A DNA stretch of 6,905 nt from Planctomycetales bacterium (GCA_011772275.1 WVZU01000090.1:1-6905); one strand, 5' to 3'. Shown: positions 1-6,450, numbered from the stretch's first letter. Numbers and translations: made by a program. The notes: generated from the letters alone by a model not told the origin.

Positions 1-119
1 TTAAGAGTGGCGGTTAAGAGTGGCGGTTAAGAGTGGCGGTTAAGAGTGGCGGTTAAGAGTGGTCGGTTGAGTGGTCGGTTAAGAGGGTTCGGTTAAGAGT
101 AGTCGGTTAAGGGTGGGGG
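1..119. repeat. 13-bp tandem repeat array (about nine units), open at the left edge
   Basis: Units of TTAAGAGTGGCGG follow one another without spacers. Units at 1-13, 14-26, 27-39 and 40-52 are identical. The next ones decay and vary in length: 53-66 (14 nt, TGGTCGG ending), 67-78 (12 nt), 79-92, 93-106 and 107-119. The array begins at base 1, so its full length is unknown. Perfect copies lie on the outer side and degenerate ones face the 3' end of sppA, the usual look of a minisatellite that grows at one end. TTAA is its own reverse complement, and a 13-nt period shifts the frame by one each unit, so stop codons fall in all six frames. No coding role is possible; function unknown. Confidence 0.95.
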
Positions 120-216
120 TGAAGGAGGCGGTTCGTTGTGGAAAGGCACGACATGCCTGCTTGCGCGCCCACTTCAGCGGATACCCTGACTCCCTAACCT
201 CCACCTCATCCGCCCG
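120..216. other. sppA 3' flank, no gene
   Basis: This stretch joins the repeat array to the sppA stop codon. I see no gene in it. The 9-mer TCAGCGGAT occurs at 174-182 and again across the sppA stop at 217-225. The copy at the stop also forms a 6-bp inverted repeat, ATCCGC (208-213) with GCGGAT (220-225). These are small and may be chance. Confidence 0.5.
144..158 (-). terminator. Weak candidate terminator of sppA
   Basis: Read on the minus strand, downstream of the sppA stop, AGGCA and TGCCT form a 5-bp stem (plus one possible G-U pair) around a short loop. It is followed only by a TTCC-like tail instead of a long U run. Its place about 60 nt past the stop fits a terminator, but the stem is short and the U tract poor. 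Confidence 0.2.
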
Positions 217-2001
217 TCAGCGGATCTGCACCTGGTAAGGCAGGACCAGGTTCACCGGCTCGGCAAACAACCGCTGCCACATCTCGGCGCTGGCCAGGGG
301 TGCCGAAAACTGCGGGGCCAGCCGGCGAAGCTGCCGGGAGATGCTGCGGGATTCCACCGTCGGTCCGCCGAAAAGCTGCTCGAACATGCTCTTCGGCTTG
401 GGCAAGATCAGCAGATCCACCTTCTTGTCGCCCTCGATTCCGGCGGCCTTCTTGGCCGCAGCCACCGCGTCGCTGAGCGTACCCAGCTGGTCGACCAGGC
501 CCAGCTCTTTCGCCTGACGACCTGTGTAAACTTTTCCTTGAGCCAGTTCTTGCATTTTGGCCAATTCCATTTGGCGTCCCTGAGCGGCCTTGGTGGTGAA
601 CTGCTTGTAGGTCTCCTCCATCAGCCGGGTGATCACCTCGCGTTCGGCCGTTGAGAACGGTTTTTTCAGCGAAAACACGCCGCTGTTGCGGCCGCGGCTG
701 ATCGTTTCGGTGTGGATCCCGATCATGCCCAGTGTGTCACCCATGGCCAGTTTGCCGCCCACCACGCCGATCGAGCCGGTCAGCGTGGCCGGTTCGGCAA
801 AGACTTGGTCGGCACCCATGGCAATGTAATAGCCACCGCTGGCCGCTACGTCTCCCATGGAGGCAATCACCGGCTTGTCGATTTTTTTGACCTCCCGCCA
901 GATCAGATCACTGGCAATGGCCGAACCGCCGGGGCTGTCGACCCGCAGCACGATCGCCTTGACCTTCTCGTCTGCCGCGGCCTTGCGCAGCGCCTTGACG
1001 ATCGTATCGGCGCCGAGGGTAGACTCAGCGAACAGGCCCTGCTGGCTTTCCCCGGACATGATCGCCCCCACCGCGTACACCAGGGCAATCTTGTCGCCCC
1101 GGCCGCGGCTCCTGGTGGGCTCGATGCCCATCATCAGGTTCATCAGCTTGACCATCCCCGTAAACCCGGAGAATTCCGTATCCATCTTTTTCTTGCCGTA
1201 ATTTTTGATGACCGATAGCTTGTCTGCCTCGTGCTCCTCACGGATCGCCGTTTTTAGTTCATCCTCGTAGGCCACGCGATCGATCAGGCCGGCTTCTTTG
1301 GCGGCGGTGGCGGTGAACAGGCCTTGGTCGACCAGTTTTCGCACCTGCTCGGGATCCAACTTCCGGTCGGCCGCGACGTCGGCGACCATTTGCTGGTACA
1401 AGTCTTCCACCAGCGACTCGAACTGCTGCCGCAACTGGGGGCTCATCTTCGACCGCATGTACGGTTCGGCCGCGCCCTTGAAATCGCCCACCTGGATGAA
1501 GTCCGCCTGGACACCGATTTTTTGCAGGAGGTCTTTAAAGAACATCACCTCCGCGCGGACGCCGGTCAGGACCAGGGCCCCGCCGGGTGGCATGACGATC
1601 TGGTCGCAGGCACTGGCGATCAGATAGTCGGCCGGCAGGGCCATCTGCAAATCCGCATAGACCTTCGTGCCCCGCTCGCGAGCCCGAAAAATGGCCGACC
1701 GCAGTTCGTGGATCTTTCCCCGGCCCACGGCCGGTCCGCGCAGGCGCAGGATCACGCCGTCAATGTCGTCGTCCTCAGCCGCTTTTTCCAGACGAGCAAT
1801 CGTTTTGGCCAGGCTCTGCTCCAGCTCGCCAAACAGCCCCACCTGCTTTTCTGTCTCGGGAAACGGACCTTCAATTTTGATCGAGGCCAGCGTGATTTTT
1901 TTGGCAACCGTTGATTTTTGCGAATCGGGCTCCTCGGCAATAGCAGTGGCACCCACCACGGCCAGCGCCAGGGCGAAAGTGACCAGGGACAGCTTGGGCA
2001 T
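217..2001 (-). CDS. sppA: Signal peptide peptidase SppA, 67K (tandem-domain) type
   Basis: A 594-residue serine protease of family S49 that degrades leftover signal peptides in or at the cytoplasmic membrane. The N-terminus (residues 1-22, ending A-I-A before EE) is a Sec signal or uncleaved anchor. Two homologous S49 domains follow. The N-terminal one (about 35-250) carries the general-base lysine K175 in GDFKGAAEP, matching the E. coli Lys209 context. The C-terminal one (about 303-520) carries the nucleophile S388 in GDVAASGGYY, with the preceding DSPGGS motif at 355-360 and TGSIGV at 408-413. Serine and lysine thus come from different halves, as in the E. coli enzyme (618 residues), so it should be active. 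The last 65 residues or so are a divergent tail. The start is supported by GGAG (2009-2012), 7 nt upstream of ATG. It is divergent from lexA, with no operon partner visible. Confidence 0.95.
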   Translation of the reverse strand: MPKLSLVTFALALAVVGATAIAEEPDSQKSTVAKKITLASIKIEGPFPETEKQVGLFGELEQSLAKTIARLEKAAEDDDIDGVILRLRGPAVGRGKIHELRSAIFRARERGTKVYADLQMALPADYLIASACDQIVMPPGGALVLTGVRAEVMFFKDLLQKIGVQADFIQVGDFKGAAEPYMRSKMSPQLRQQFESLVEDLYQQMVADVAADRKLDPEQVRKLVDQGLFTATAAKEAGLIDRVAYEDELKTAIREEHEADKLSVIKNYGKKKMDTEFSGFTGMVKLMNLMMGIEPTRSRGRGDKIALVYAVGAIMSGESQQGLFAESTLGADTIVKALRKAAADEKVKAIVLRVDSPGGSAIASDLIWREVKKIDKPVIASMGDVAASGGYYIAMGADQVFAEPATLTGSIGVVGGKLAMGDTLGMIGIHTETISRGRNSGVFSLKKPFSTAEREVITRLMEETYKQFTTKAAQGRQMELAKMQELAQGKVYTGRQAKELGLVDQLGTLSDAVAAAKKAAGIEGDKKVDLLILPKPKSMFEQLFGGPTVESRSISRQLRRLAPQFSAPLASAEMWQRLFAEPVNLVLPYQVQIR

Positions 2002-2087
2002 GGGGAAACTCCAAGGGTTTTTTCGGAAATGAGCGAATCCGGAGATTTTTCCGGGGTTTTCGCGGGATCGTCAAGGGGAACCTCTGC

Positions 2088-2093
2088 ATTATA
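2088..2093 (-). promoter_or_regulatory. Candidate -10 box of sppA
   Basis: The minus strand reads TATAAT exactly here, 86 nt upstream of the sppA ATG, in otherwise GC-rich DNA. Transcription would begin near 2081 and leave a leader of about 80 nt. No good -35 box sits at 16-18 nt spacing; the nearest TTG-type hexamer (TTGGCT, 2116-2121) is 22 nt away. The -10 match is perfect, but the promoter as a whole is only a proposal. Confidence 0.4.
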
Positions 2094-2177
2094 TCGCTTT
2101 GGGCGGGTCCTACGTAGCCAAGGGGGCTTGCCTACCACAGCCTGGAGATGTAAATTTGAATATGTTGTTGATTCGTA

Positions 2178-2200
2178 TACCAGTGCACAATTGACTGGTA
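2178..2200. promoter_or_regulatory. Inverted repeat upstream of lexA, candidate operator
   Basis: TACCAGT (2178-2184) and ACTGGTA (2194-2200) are perfect 7-bp inverted arms around a 9-bp spacer, in the AT-rich part of the sppA-lexA divergent region, 80 bp before the lexA start. The size suits a dimeric winged-helix repressor, and autoregulation by LexA is common. The arms match neither the E. coli box (CTGT-N8-ACAG) nor the Gram-positive box (GAAC-N4-GTTC). I found no clean lexA promoter hexamers around it. Confidence 0.4.
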
Positions 2201-2217
2201 AACCTGACGGGTAAACC
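2192..2217. repeat. 13-bp tandem duplication upstream of lexA
   Basis: TGACTGGTAAACC (2192-2204) is followed directly by TGACGGGTAAACC (2205-2217); the two copies differ at one base. The first copy contains the right arm of the inverted repeat at 2178-2200, so a protein that binds that arm could meet a second, degenerate half-site 13 bp further on. Confidence 0.85.
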
Positions 2218-2280
2218 CACATCCGAGGGGGTCGTCCCGCGTGGCAGGGCAGCCCCCGCATCACCACCGAAAGGCATGCC

Positions 2281-2883
2281 ATGGCAGTCACCGACAAGCT
2301 CACTCGTCGGCAAAAGGCCGTTTACGAGTTTATCCGCAGCAAGATCCGCACGCGGGGGTACGGACCCACCGTGCGGGAGATCGGGGAACAGTTCGGTATC
2401 CGTTCGCCCAACGGAGTGATGTGCCATCTGAAGGCCCTGGAAAAGAAGGGGATGATCACGCGGGAGCGGAACATGTCGCGAGCGATCCGGCTGTCGCGCG
2501 AGCCGGTGGAAGAACGGGGGATGCCGCTGTACGGGGAAATCGCGGCAGGCTTTCTACACGAGGCGGTCGAGCAGAACGAGCGGATTGATTTCGAGGAGAT
2601 TTTCAGCAAGAAGAACCTCTTTGCCCTCCGTGTCAAAGGCGATTCGATGATCGAGGACGCGATCGCCGACGGCGACTACGTCGTGGTCAAGAAGCAGCGA
2701 ACCGCCCGCAAGGGCCAGATCGTCGTCGTGCTGACCGGCGAAGGAGAGGCCACCTTGAAGCGTTGGTACCCGGAGGCCAACCGCATCCGCCTGGAACCGG
2801 CCAACGCCAACATGAAGCCGATCTACGTCAAGGACGCCAACGTCCTGGGCGCCGTGGTGGGCGTGGTCCGCAAAGTCGACTAA
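2281..2883 (+). CDS. lexA: LexA, SOS-response repressor and self-cleaving protease
   Basis: A 200-residue LexA, the usual length. It represses DNA-damage genes until RecA filaments trigger its self-cleavage. Residues 1-72 form the winged helix-turn-helix domain, with the family signature PTVREIGEQFGI at 29-40 and recognition helix SPNGVMCHLKAL at 42-53. A short linker leads to the S24 peptidase domain (about 84-200). The scissile bond is A89-G90 in GEIAAGF. The catalytic pair is S122 (KGDSM) and K160 (ATLKRW), equivalent to E. coli Ser119 and Lys156, so the protein should be cleavable. The start is supported by GAAAGG (2269-2274), 6 nt before ATG. The recognition helix differs from E. coli at the contact positions (M47, C48 in place of E44, E45), which suggests a different operator. 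It is monocistronic; the next gene converges on it. Confidence 0.97.
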   Translation: MAVTDKLTRRQKAVYEFIRSKIRTRGYGPTVREIGEQFGIRSPNGVMCHLKALEKKGMITRERNMSRAIRLSREPVEERGMPLYGEIAAGFLHEAVEQNERIDFEEIFSKKNLFALRVKGDSMIEDAIADGDYVVVKKQRTARKGQIVVVLTGEGEATLKRWYPEANRIRLEPANANMKPIYVKDANVLGAVVGVVRKVD

Positions 2884-2893
2884 CCGCCCGCCA

Positions 2894-2946
2894 GGGCAGG
2901 GGGGAGCGAGCGGGGGCGAGATGGGCATCGCGGGGCGAGCGGGGGG
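2894..2946 (+). other. G-quadruplex motif just after lexA
   Basis: Six G-tracts of three or more lie at 2894-2896, 2899-2904, 2912-2916, 2923-2925, 2932-2935 and 2941-2946, separated by loops of 2, 7, 6, 6 and 5 nt. This satisfies the common G3+/loop 1-7 rule. It starts 11 nt after the lexA stop on the sense strand, so it would also be present in the lexA mRNA tail. Folding is not shown, and GC-rich genomes produce such motifs by chance. Confidence 0.5.
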
Positions 2947-2963
2947 ATAGCGGCGCGAGCGGG
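2906..2963 (+). repeat. Three copies of GCGAGCGGG
   Basis: Identical 9-mers lie at 2906-2914, 2935-2943 and 2955-2963, with start-to-start distances of 29 and 20 nt. They form part of the G-rich tract behind lexA. No matching binding site is known to me. Confidence 0.6.
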
Positions 2964-3024
2964 AAAATAACGAGGCTTCTTGCTGCCAACCCATCGCCGG
3001 GGACCAGGGGCGGGTTTTCCAGAG

Positions 3025-3108
3025 GACCGGCTGCTGGTCGTTCCGCCTTCAGGCGGCATCTGGTTCCCCACGGACGCATCATGTTGAGCGGTCCCGGCCC
3101 GCCGGGAC
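3025..3108. repeat. Cluster of three short hairpins, REP-like
   Basis: Three separate small palindromes lie here: GACC...GGTC (3025-3039, six pairs including one G-T), CCGCC-TTCA-GGCGG (3043-3056) and GTCCCGG-CCCG-CCGGGAC (3091-3108). Closely spaced GC-rich hairpins in a convergent intergenic region resemble repetitive extragenic palindromes. Whether they are dispersed in the genome cannot be seen from one window. Confidence 0.4.
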
Positions 3109-3196
3109 GAGCCGCCGGGAGGTTGAAAAGGGCAAGCCGCGATCATGATTTCCCTGCCGCGGCCACGCGCAGATGTGTTTTTTGAGCGGTCCCGGC
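3084..3196 (+). repeat. 15-bp direct repeat pair TTGAGCGGTCCCGGC
   Basis: The sequence occurs at 3084-3098 and, identically, at 3182-3196, 98 bp apart. The first copy runs into the GTCCCGG hairpin at 3091-3108; the second is followed by GCGGGG and lacks the perfect hairpin. It may be a duplicated edge of a small repeat element enclosing 3099-3181. Confidence 0.7.
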
Positions 3197-3287
3197 GCGG
3201 GGCAAGTACGGGTGAAAAGTTTACCGGGGCGATGGGCGGGCAGATCGCTGCGGGGCACCGCGGCAGGAGGCGAGGGCCCGGCGGCGG

Positions 3288-4736
3288 TTAACCGGCTTCT
3301 TTGAGGATCGCCTGGTTGAGTTTGTTGTAGAGCGTCTTGAGGCTGATCCCCAGTTCTTCGGCGACCTTGGGTTTGTTTCCCTGATGGCGGTCCAGGGCCT
3401 GGTCGATGGCTTGCATCTCCAGTTCCCGCAGGCTGATCGGTCCGATCACCGCGGTGGGGACCGCCGACGCTCGATAGGTCCCAAAGTTGGCCGGCAGGTG
3501 CTGGATGCCGATCGGCCCGTTACCGGCGAGGATCGAGGCGTGTTCCATCACGTTGGCCAGTTCGCGGACGTTCCCCGGCCAGCTGTGGCGGGCCAGGGCG
3601 TCCAGCACTTGGGGGTCCAGTGTCTGGGCGGCGGAGTTTCCACCGCGGAAGCGGGCCAGGAGGTGGGCGGTCAGTTGGGGCAGGTCGTCCAACCGTTCGC
3701 GCAAGGAGGGCAAGGGAATTTCGAACGTATTGATGCGGAACATGAGGTCTTCGCGAAACGTTCCTTCCTCTACCATCTCCACCAGGTTACGGTGCGTGGC
3801 GCACAGCACGCGGACGTCGACTACGATCGCATCGTTTTCCCCCACGCGGCGAATCTCGCCGCTCTCCAGAAACCTCAGCAGTTTGGCCTGCAGCGATTTG
3901 GGCAGTTCGCCGATTTCGTCCAGGAACAGCGTCCCGCCGTCGGCCACTTCGAACAGCCCGGTGCGGTGGTCGTCCGCCCCGGTGAAGGCCCCTTTGCGGT
4001 GGCCGAACAGTTCGCTTTCGATGAGGCTCTCCGGCAAGGCCCCGCAATTGATCGCCACAAACGGCCGCTCCGCTCGGCTGCTCTGCTCGTGCAGCGCCCG
4101 CGCCACCAGTTCCTTACCGGTCCCGGTCTCGCCCAGGATCAGCACGGTGGACTGGGTGGGGGCGACCTTGGCGATCAGTTCGTTGACCTCCTGCATGGCC
4201 GGATTGTCCCCGACCAGTTGGGGTGCGCCTTCCAGGCGGCGGACTTGATGTTGCAGGGCCCGGCACTGTTTCTGCAGTTCCCGCTTGTCCGCGATCCGGG
4301 CCAACAGCGCCTCCAGTTCGACCAGCTTGCAGGGCTTGGTCAGGTAGTCGAAGGCCCCCTGCCGCAGGGCGGCCACGGCGGTTTCCAGGGAGGACTTGCC
4401 GGTCAGCACGACGGCCTCGGTGTCGGGGGCGAGGGCCTTGGCCCGGGCGATGACTTGGATGCCGTTGAGCCCCGGCATGTCGAGATCGACGAGGATGCAG
4501 TCGTAGACGTTTACCTCCAGGGCGGCCACGGCGGTCAGTCCGTCGGGGCAGACGGTGACCTCATGCCCCAGCCGAGGCAATTCGAGACTCATCAATTCTT
4601 GCAGCGACTTTTCGTCGTCGGCAAACAGAATCCGCAGGCTTTTGGGCGATTTGTCAGCGATGACGTTTCTCCTTATGGGTCGGGTGGTGTCGCGGCGGGA
4701 CGTGATGGGGCCTGTGGGGTCTTCTGCCATGCTCAC
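3288..4736 (-). CDS. Sigma-54-dependent response regulator, NtrC family
   Basis: A 482-residue activator with the full NtrC layout. Residues 1-33 are a polar, R/T-rich extension. The receiver domain (about 34-148) has acidic residues D40-D41, phospho-acceptor D84 (DLDMPG), T112 and K134 (TKP). A short coiled linker leads to the AAA+ domain (about 173-418), with Walker A GETGTGKE at 202-209, the sigma-54-contacting GAFTGA loop at 249-254, Walker B TLFLDEIG at 269-276, arginine-finger region FREDLMFR at 327-334 and WPGNVREL at 386-393. A Fis-type helix-turn-helix ends the protein (about 434-476). Once phosphorylated, it should remodel sigma-54 RNA polymerase at distant enhancers. The start shown is GTG, overlapping the kinase stop (GTGA); an in-frame ATG two codons later (4728-4730) is equally possible, and neither has a strong ribosome site, so translation is probably coupled. 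Target genes are unknown. Confidence 0.95.
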   Translation of the reverse strand: MSMAEDPTGPITSRRDTTRPIRRNVIADKSPKSLRILFADDEKSLQELMSLELPRLGHEVTVCPDGLTAVAALEVNVYDCILVDLDMPGLNGIQVIARAKALAPDTEAVVLTGKSSLETAVAALRQGAFDYLTKPCKLVELEALLARIADKRELQKQCRALQHQVRRLEGAPQLVGDNPAMQEVNELIAKVAPTQSTVLILGETGTGKELVARALHEQSSRAERPFVAINCGALPESLIESELFGHRKGAFTGADDHRTGLFEVADGGTLFLDEIGELPKSLQAKLLRFLESGEIRRVGENDAIVVDVRVLCATHRNLVEMVEEGTFREDLMFRINTFEIPLPSLRERLDDLPQLTAHLLARFRGGNSAAQTLDPQVLDALARHSWPGNVRELANVMEHASILAGNGPIGIQHLPANFGTYRASAVPTAVIGPISLRELEMQAIDQALDRHQGNKPKVAEELGISLKTLYNKLNQAILKEAG

Positions 4737-6337
4737 GCAGCGCGGCGATGGGGTTCTATTTTCTTTTCGCTTTCTTTGAGCGGCAGCCAGACGCGGAACT
4801 GCGACCCGCGGCCGGACCCTTCGCTGTGTGCTTCGATGCGGCCTCCGTGGTCGTCCACGATGCGATGCACGATCGAGAGGCCCAGTCCGGTACCCTGGCC
4901 GCTACGACGACGTGTGAAGAACGGTTCGAACAGGTTCTGGTGGACTTCTGCGGTCATCCCGCAACCGTTGTCCGAGACAACGATTTCCGCCAGCCCATGC
5001 CGGCTGCTGAGCTGCAGCGTAACCGTCCCACCGGTATCAATGCTGTCCAGGCCATTGGTAATCAGGTTCAGGACAACTTGTTTGATTTCCTGCGGCTTGA
5101 CGGCGGCGATCAAGGAGGGCCCCGGCACCAGCTGGATATGTTTCTCCTGGTTTTTGGCCAGGTGCCGCACCATTTCGATCACGCCCGCGACCAGTTCCCG
5201 CAGGTCGGTATTCTGGTGGCGGCGGCCGCCACCGGTGCGGGAGAAGTCCAACAGCTGGTCGGTAATCGCTTTGCAGCGAAATGCCTCGTCCTGGATCATC
5301 CGCAGGTACTTTCGTGCTCCAGCCGCACATTGTTCGTCCGGCACGGCCCCCTCATTCACCTGCCGCTCCAGCGATTCGGCACACATCGCGATGGAGGCCA
5401 TCGGATTGTTGATTTCGTGAGCCACCCCGGCGGCCAGGAAGCCGATGCTGGCCAGCTGAGCGTTGCGGACCATTTGCATGGTGCGATCCTTGACCTGCTG
5501 GTCCAGATCGTCGCGGACCGACTGAAACCGCTCGGTCATGTGGTTCATGGCGTCCGCCAGTTCCGATATTTCGTCCTGGGAGTCCAGGTGGATGCGGTGA
5601 GAAAAGTTGCCGGCGGCGACGCGGCGCGAACCGTCGATCAGGATCCGCAGAGGGCGGAAGACCCAGGCCATGAACAGCCGGACAAAGAGGGCCAGCAGGC
5701 AGATGGCAAACAAAGTGGTCAGCCAGGTGATGTAGATCAGCGACCGGTAGCGGAGTCGGACTTCGTCGGTAAAATTGCGCATCCGCGCGTGGAGGAAACT
5801 GGGCAGTTCGGCCGACAGCTGCTGCAGCTGCTCCAATTCCTCGCTGACCCGCCCTACCTGCAGGTCGTCCAGCATCCAGAAGCGGTCGTCGTTAATGGTC
5901 TGGATCCGGCCGATTAATTCTTCAATCTTTCCGACCGTAGCCCGCTCGCGATGACTGTCCCCCATACTGGGGCTCTTGTGTTCGTTCCCGTCCAGCTGCT
6001 TGCGGTACTGGCTCAGGGTCTGCTGGAAGCTTTCCAAATGCAGGCCGAACTGTTCGTAGAGGATCTGTTCGTCCAGCGGCGGCTTGGCGTTGCTGTGGGG
6101 GTGGGCGTAGAGCCGGCTGAGCTGGCGGATTTCAGTGAGCGTGATCCGCAGGTCGGTCACGTGCTGGCCCAGGTCGGCCGCAATCGGCAGCTCTGCCGCT
6201 CGGCCACTTATGCTCTTGACCAGGTTGCGATACGAATAGAGCCCGACCGTGCCGTAGACGGCCAGCACGATGAAGATGACCAGCAACAGGGCAAGCTTCA
6301 GAACCAGCTTGTAACGAATGGGCCAGGTGGACAGCAT
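4733..6337 (-). CDS. Membrane sensor histidine kinase, NtrB-like, partner of the adjacent regulator
   Basis: A 534-residue kinase that should sense an extracytoplasmic signal and phosphorylate the regulator encoded just downstream. TM1 is about 11-35 and TM2 about 199-225; between them lies a roughly 165-residue, Q/L-rich, mostly helical sensor region that I cannot assign to a family. A HAMP linker (about 226-280) and coiled coil follow. The HisKA domain has phospho-acceptor H307 in AAGVAHEINNP. The ATPase domain has the N box (N424, N428), G1 box DNGCGM (456-461), F box FEPFFT (470-475) and G2 GTGLGLS (482-488), all intact. The start is the ATG at 6335-6337 because AAGGAGG (6344-6350) lies 6 nt before it and TM1 follows at once; a longer frame back to a TTG at 6445 adds an R-rich, non-family stretch. 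Its stop overlaps the regulator start, so the two form one operon. Confidence 0.95.
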   Translation of the reverse strand: MLSTWPIRYKLVLKLALLLVIFIVLAVYGTVGLYSYRNLVKSISGRAAELPIAADLGQHVTDLRITLTEIRQLSRLYAHPHSNAKPPLDEQILYEQFGLHLESFQQTLSQYRKQLDGNEHKSPSMGDSHRERATVGKIEELIGRIQTINDDRFWMLDDLQVGRVSEELEQLQQLSAELPSFLHARMRNFTDEVRLRYRSLIYITWLTTLFAICLLALFVRLFMAWVFRPLRILIDGSRRVAAGNFSHRIHLDSQDEISELADAMNHMTERFQSVRDDLDQQVKDRTMQMVRNAQLASIGFLAAGVAHEINNPMASIAMCAESLERQVNEGAVPDEQCAAGARKYLRMIQDEAFRCKAITDQLLDFSRTGGGRRHQNTDLRELVAGVIEMVRHLAKNQEKHIQLVPGPSLIAAVKPQEIKQVVLNLITNGLDSIDTGGTVTLQLSSRHGLAEIVVSDNGCGMTAEVHQNLFEPFFTRRRSGQGTGLGLSIVHRIVDDHGGRIEAHSEGSGRGSQFRVWLPLKESEKKIEPHRRAA

Positions 6338-6420
6338 CCGCGACCTCCTTGTCGCTCGTGCGTCGGCGTTGCCGCGTGCGCGGGAAGATCCGCCGCCACG
6401 ATCTGAGAAACGGGTTGGGG

Positions 6421-6450
6421 AGTGTAGCACGAGGGGGGGGCACAAGACAA
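6421..6450 (-). promoter_or_regulatory. Candidate sigma-70 promoter of the kinase-regulator operon, with a G8/C8 spacer
   Basis: On the minus strand, TTGTCT (6445-6450) and TACACT (6421-6426) stand 18 nt apart, each matching four of six consensus bases. Transcription would begin near 6414, giving a leader of about 77 nt before the well-placed AAGGAGG site. The spacer contains a run of eight identical bases (6433-6440), which could change the spacing by slippage. The match is modest. Confidence 0.3.

Larger units (their letters stand above)
2884..3287. other. Convergent intergenic region between lexA and the response regulator
   Basis: These 404 bases hold no gene that I can support; open frames here are either read-throughs of lexA in other frames or lack family features. 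The first 80 bases are G-rich with three copies of GCGAGCGGG. The middle has three small hairpins. A 15-bp sequence, TTGAGCGGTCCCGGC, occurs at 3084-3098 and 3182-3196. A T6 run (3178-3183) is the only clear U-tract on the lexA sense strand, but no stable stem sits directly before it. A canonical bidirectional terminator is not evident. Confidence 0.7.

Noticed and set aside
1..119. CRISPR array
   Set aside because: The units are 13 bp and contiguous, with no unique spacers and no cas genes nearby.
2191..2219. TTGACT as a -35 box for lexA
   Set aside because: No -10-like hexamer occurs 15-19 nt downstream; the sequence there is ACCC-rich. The TTGACT is better explained as part of the 13-bp duplication.
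2554..2994. A 146-codon minus-strand frame across the lexA 3' half
   Set aside because: It is antisense to the conserved peptidase domain of LexA and has no family features.
3136..3183. Intrinsic terminator of lexA ending at the T6 run
   Set aside because: The nearest stem (GCCGCG with CGCGGC, 3136-3163) has a 16-nt loop and ends 14 nt before the T run, so it does not fit the stem-then-U-tract architecture.
2763..3185. A 140-codon plus-strand frame running out of lexA into the intergenic region
   Set aside because: It starts inside lexA in another frame, and the product is G/R/P-rich with no recognisable domain.
3384..5420. A 678-codon open frame on the plus strand across the regulator and kinase genes
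   Set aside because: It is antisense to two genes with complete, well-ordered family motifs. Its product is rich in H, Q, G and R without any domain, typical of the complementary frame of high-GC genes.
4748..5917. A 389-codon plus-strand frame antisense to the kinase
   Set aside because: It has the same antisense-shadow composition and lies inside the kinase, which shows all catalytic boxes on the other strand.
6338..6445. A 36-residue N-terminal extension of the kinase starting at TTG
   Set aside because: The extension is R/G-rich, lacks family features and uses a rare start, whereas the ATG at 6335-6337 has a strong AAGGAGG site at ideal spacing.
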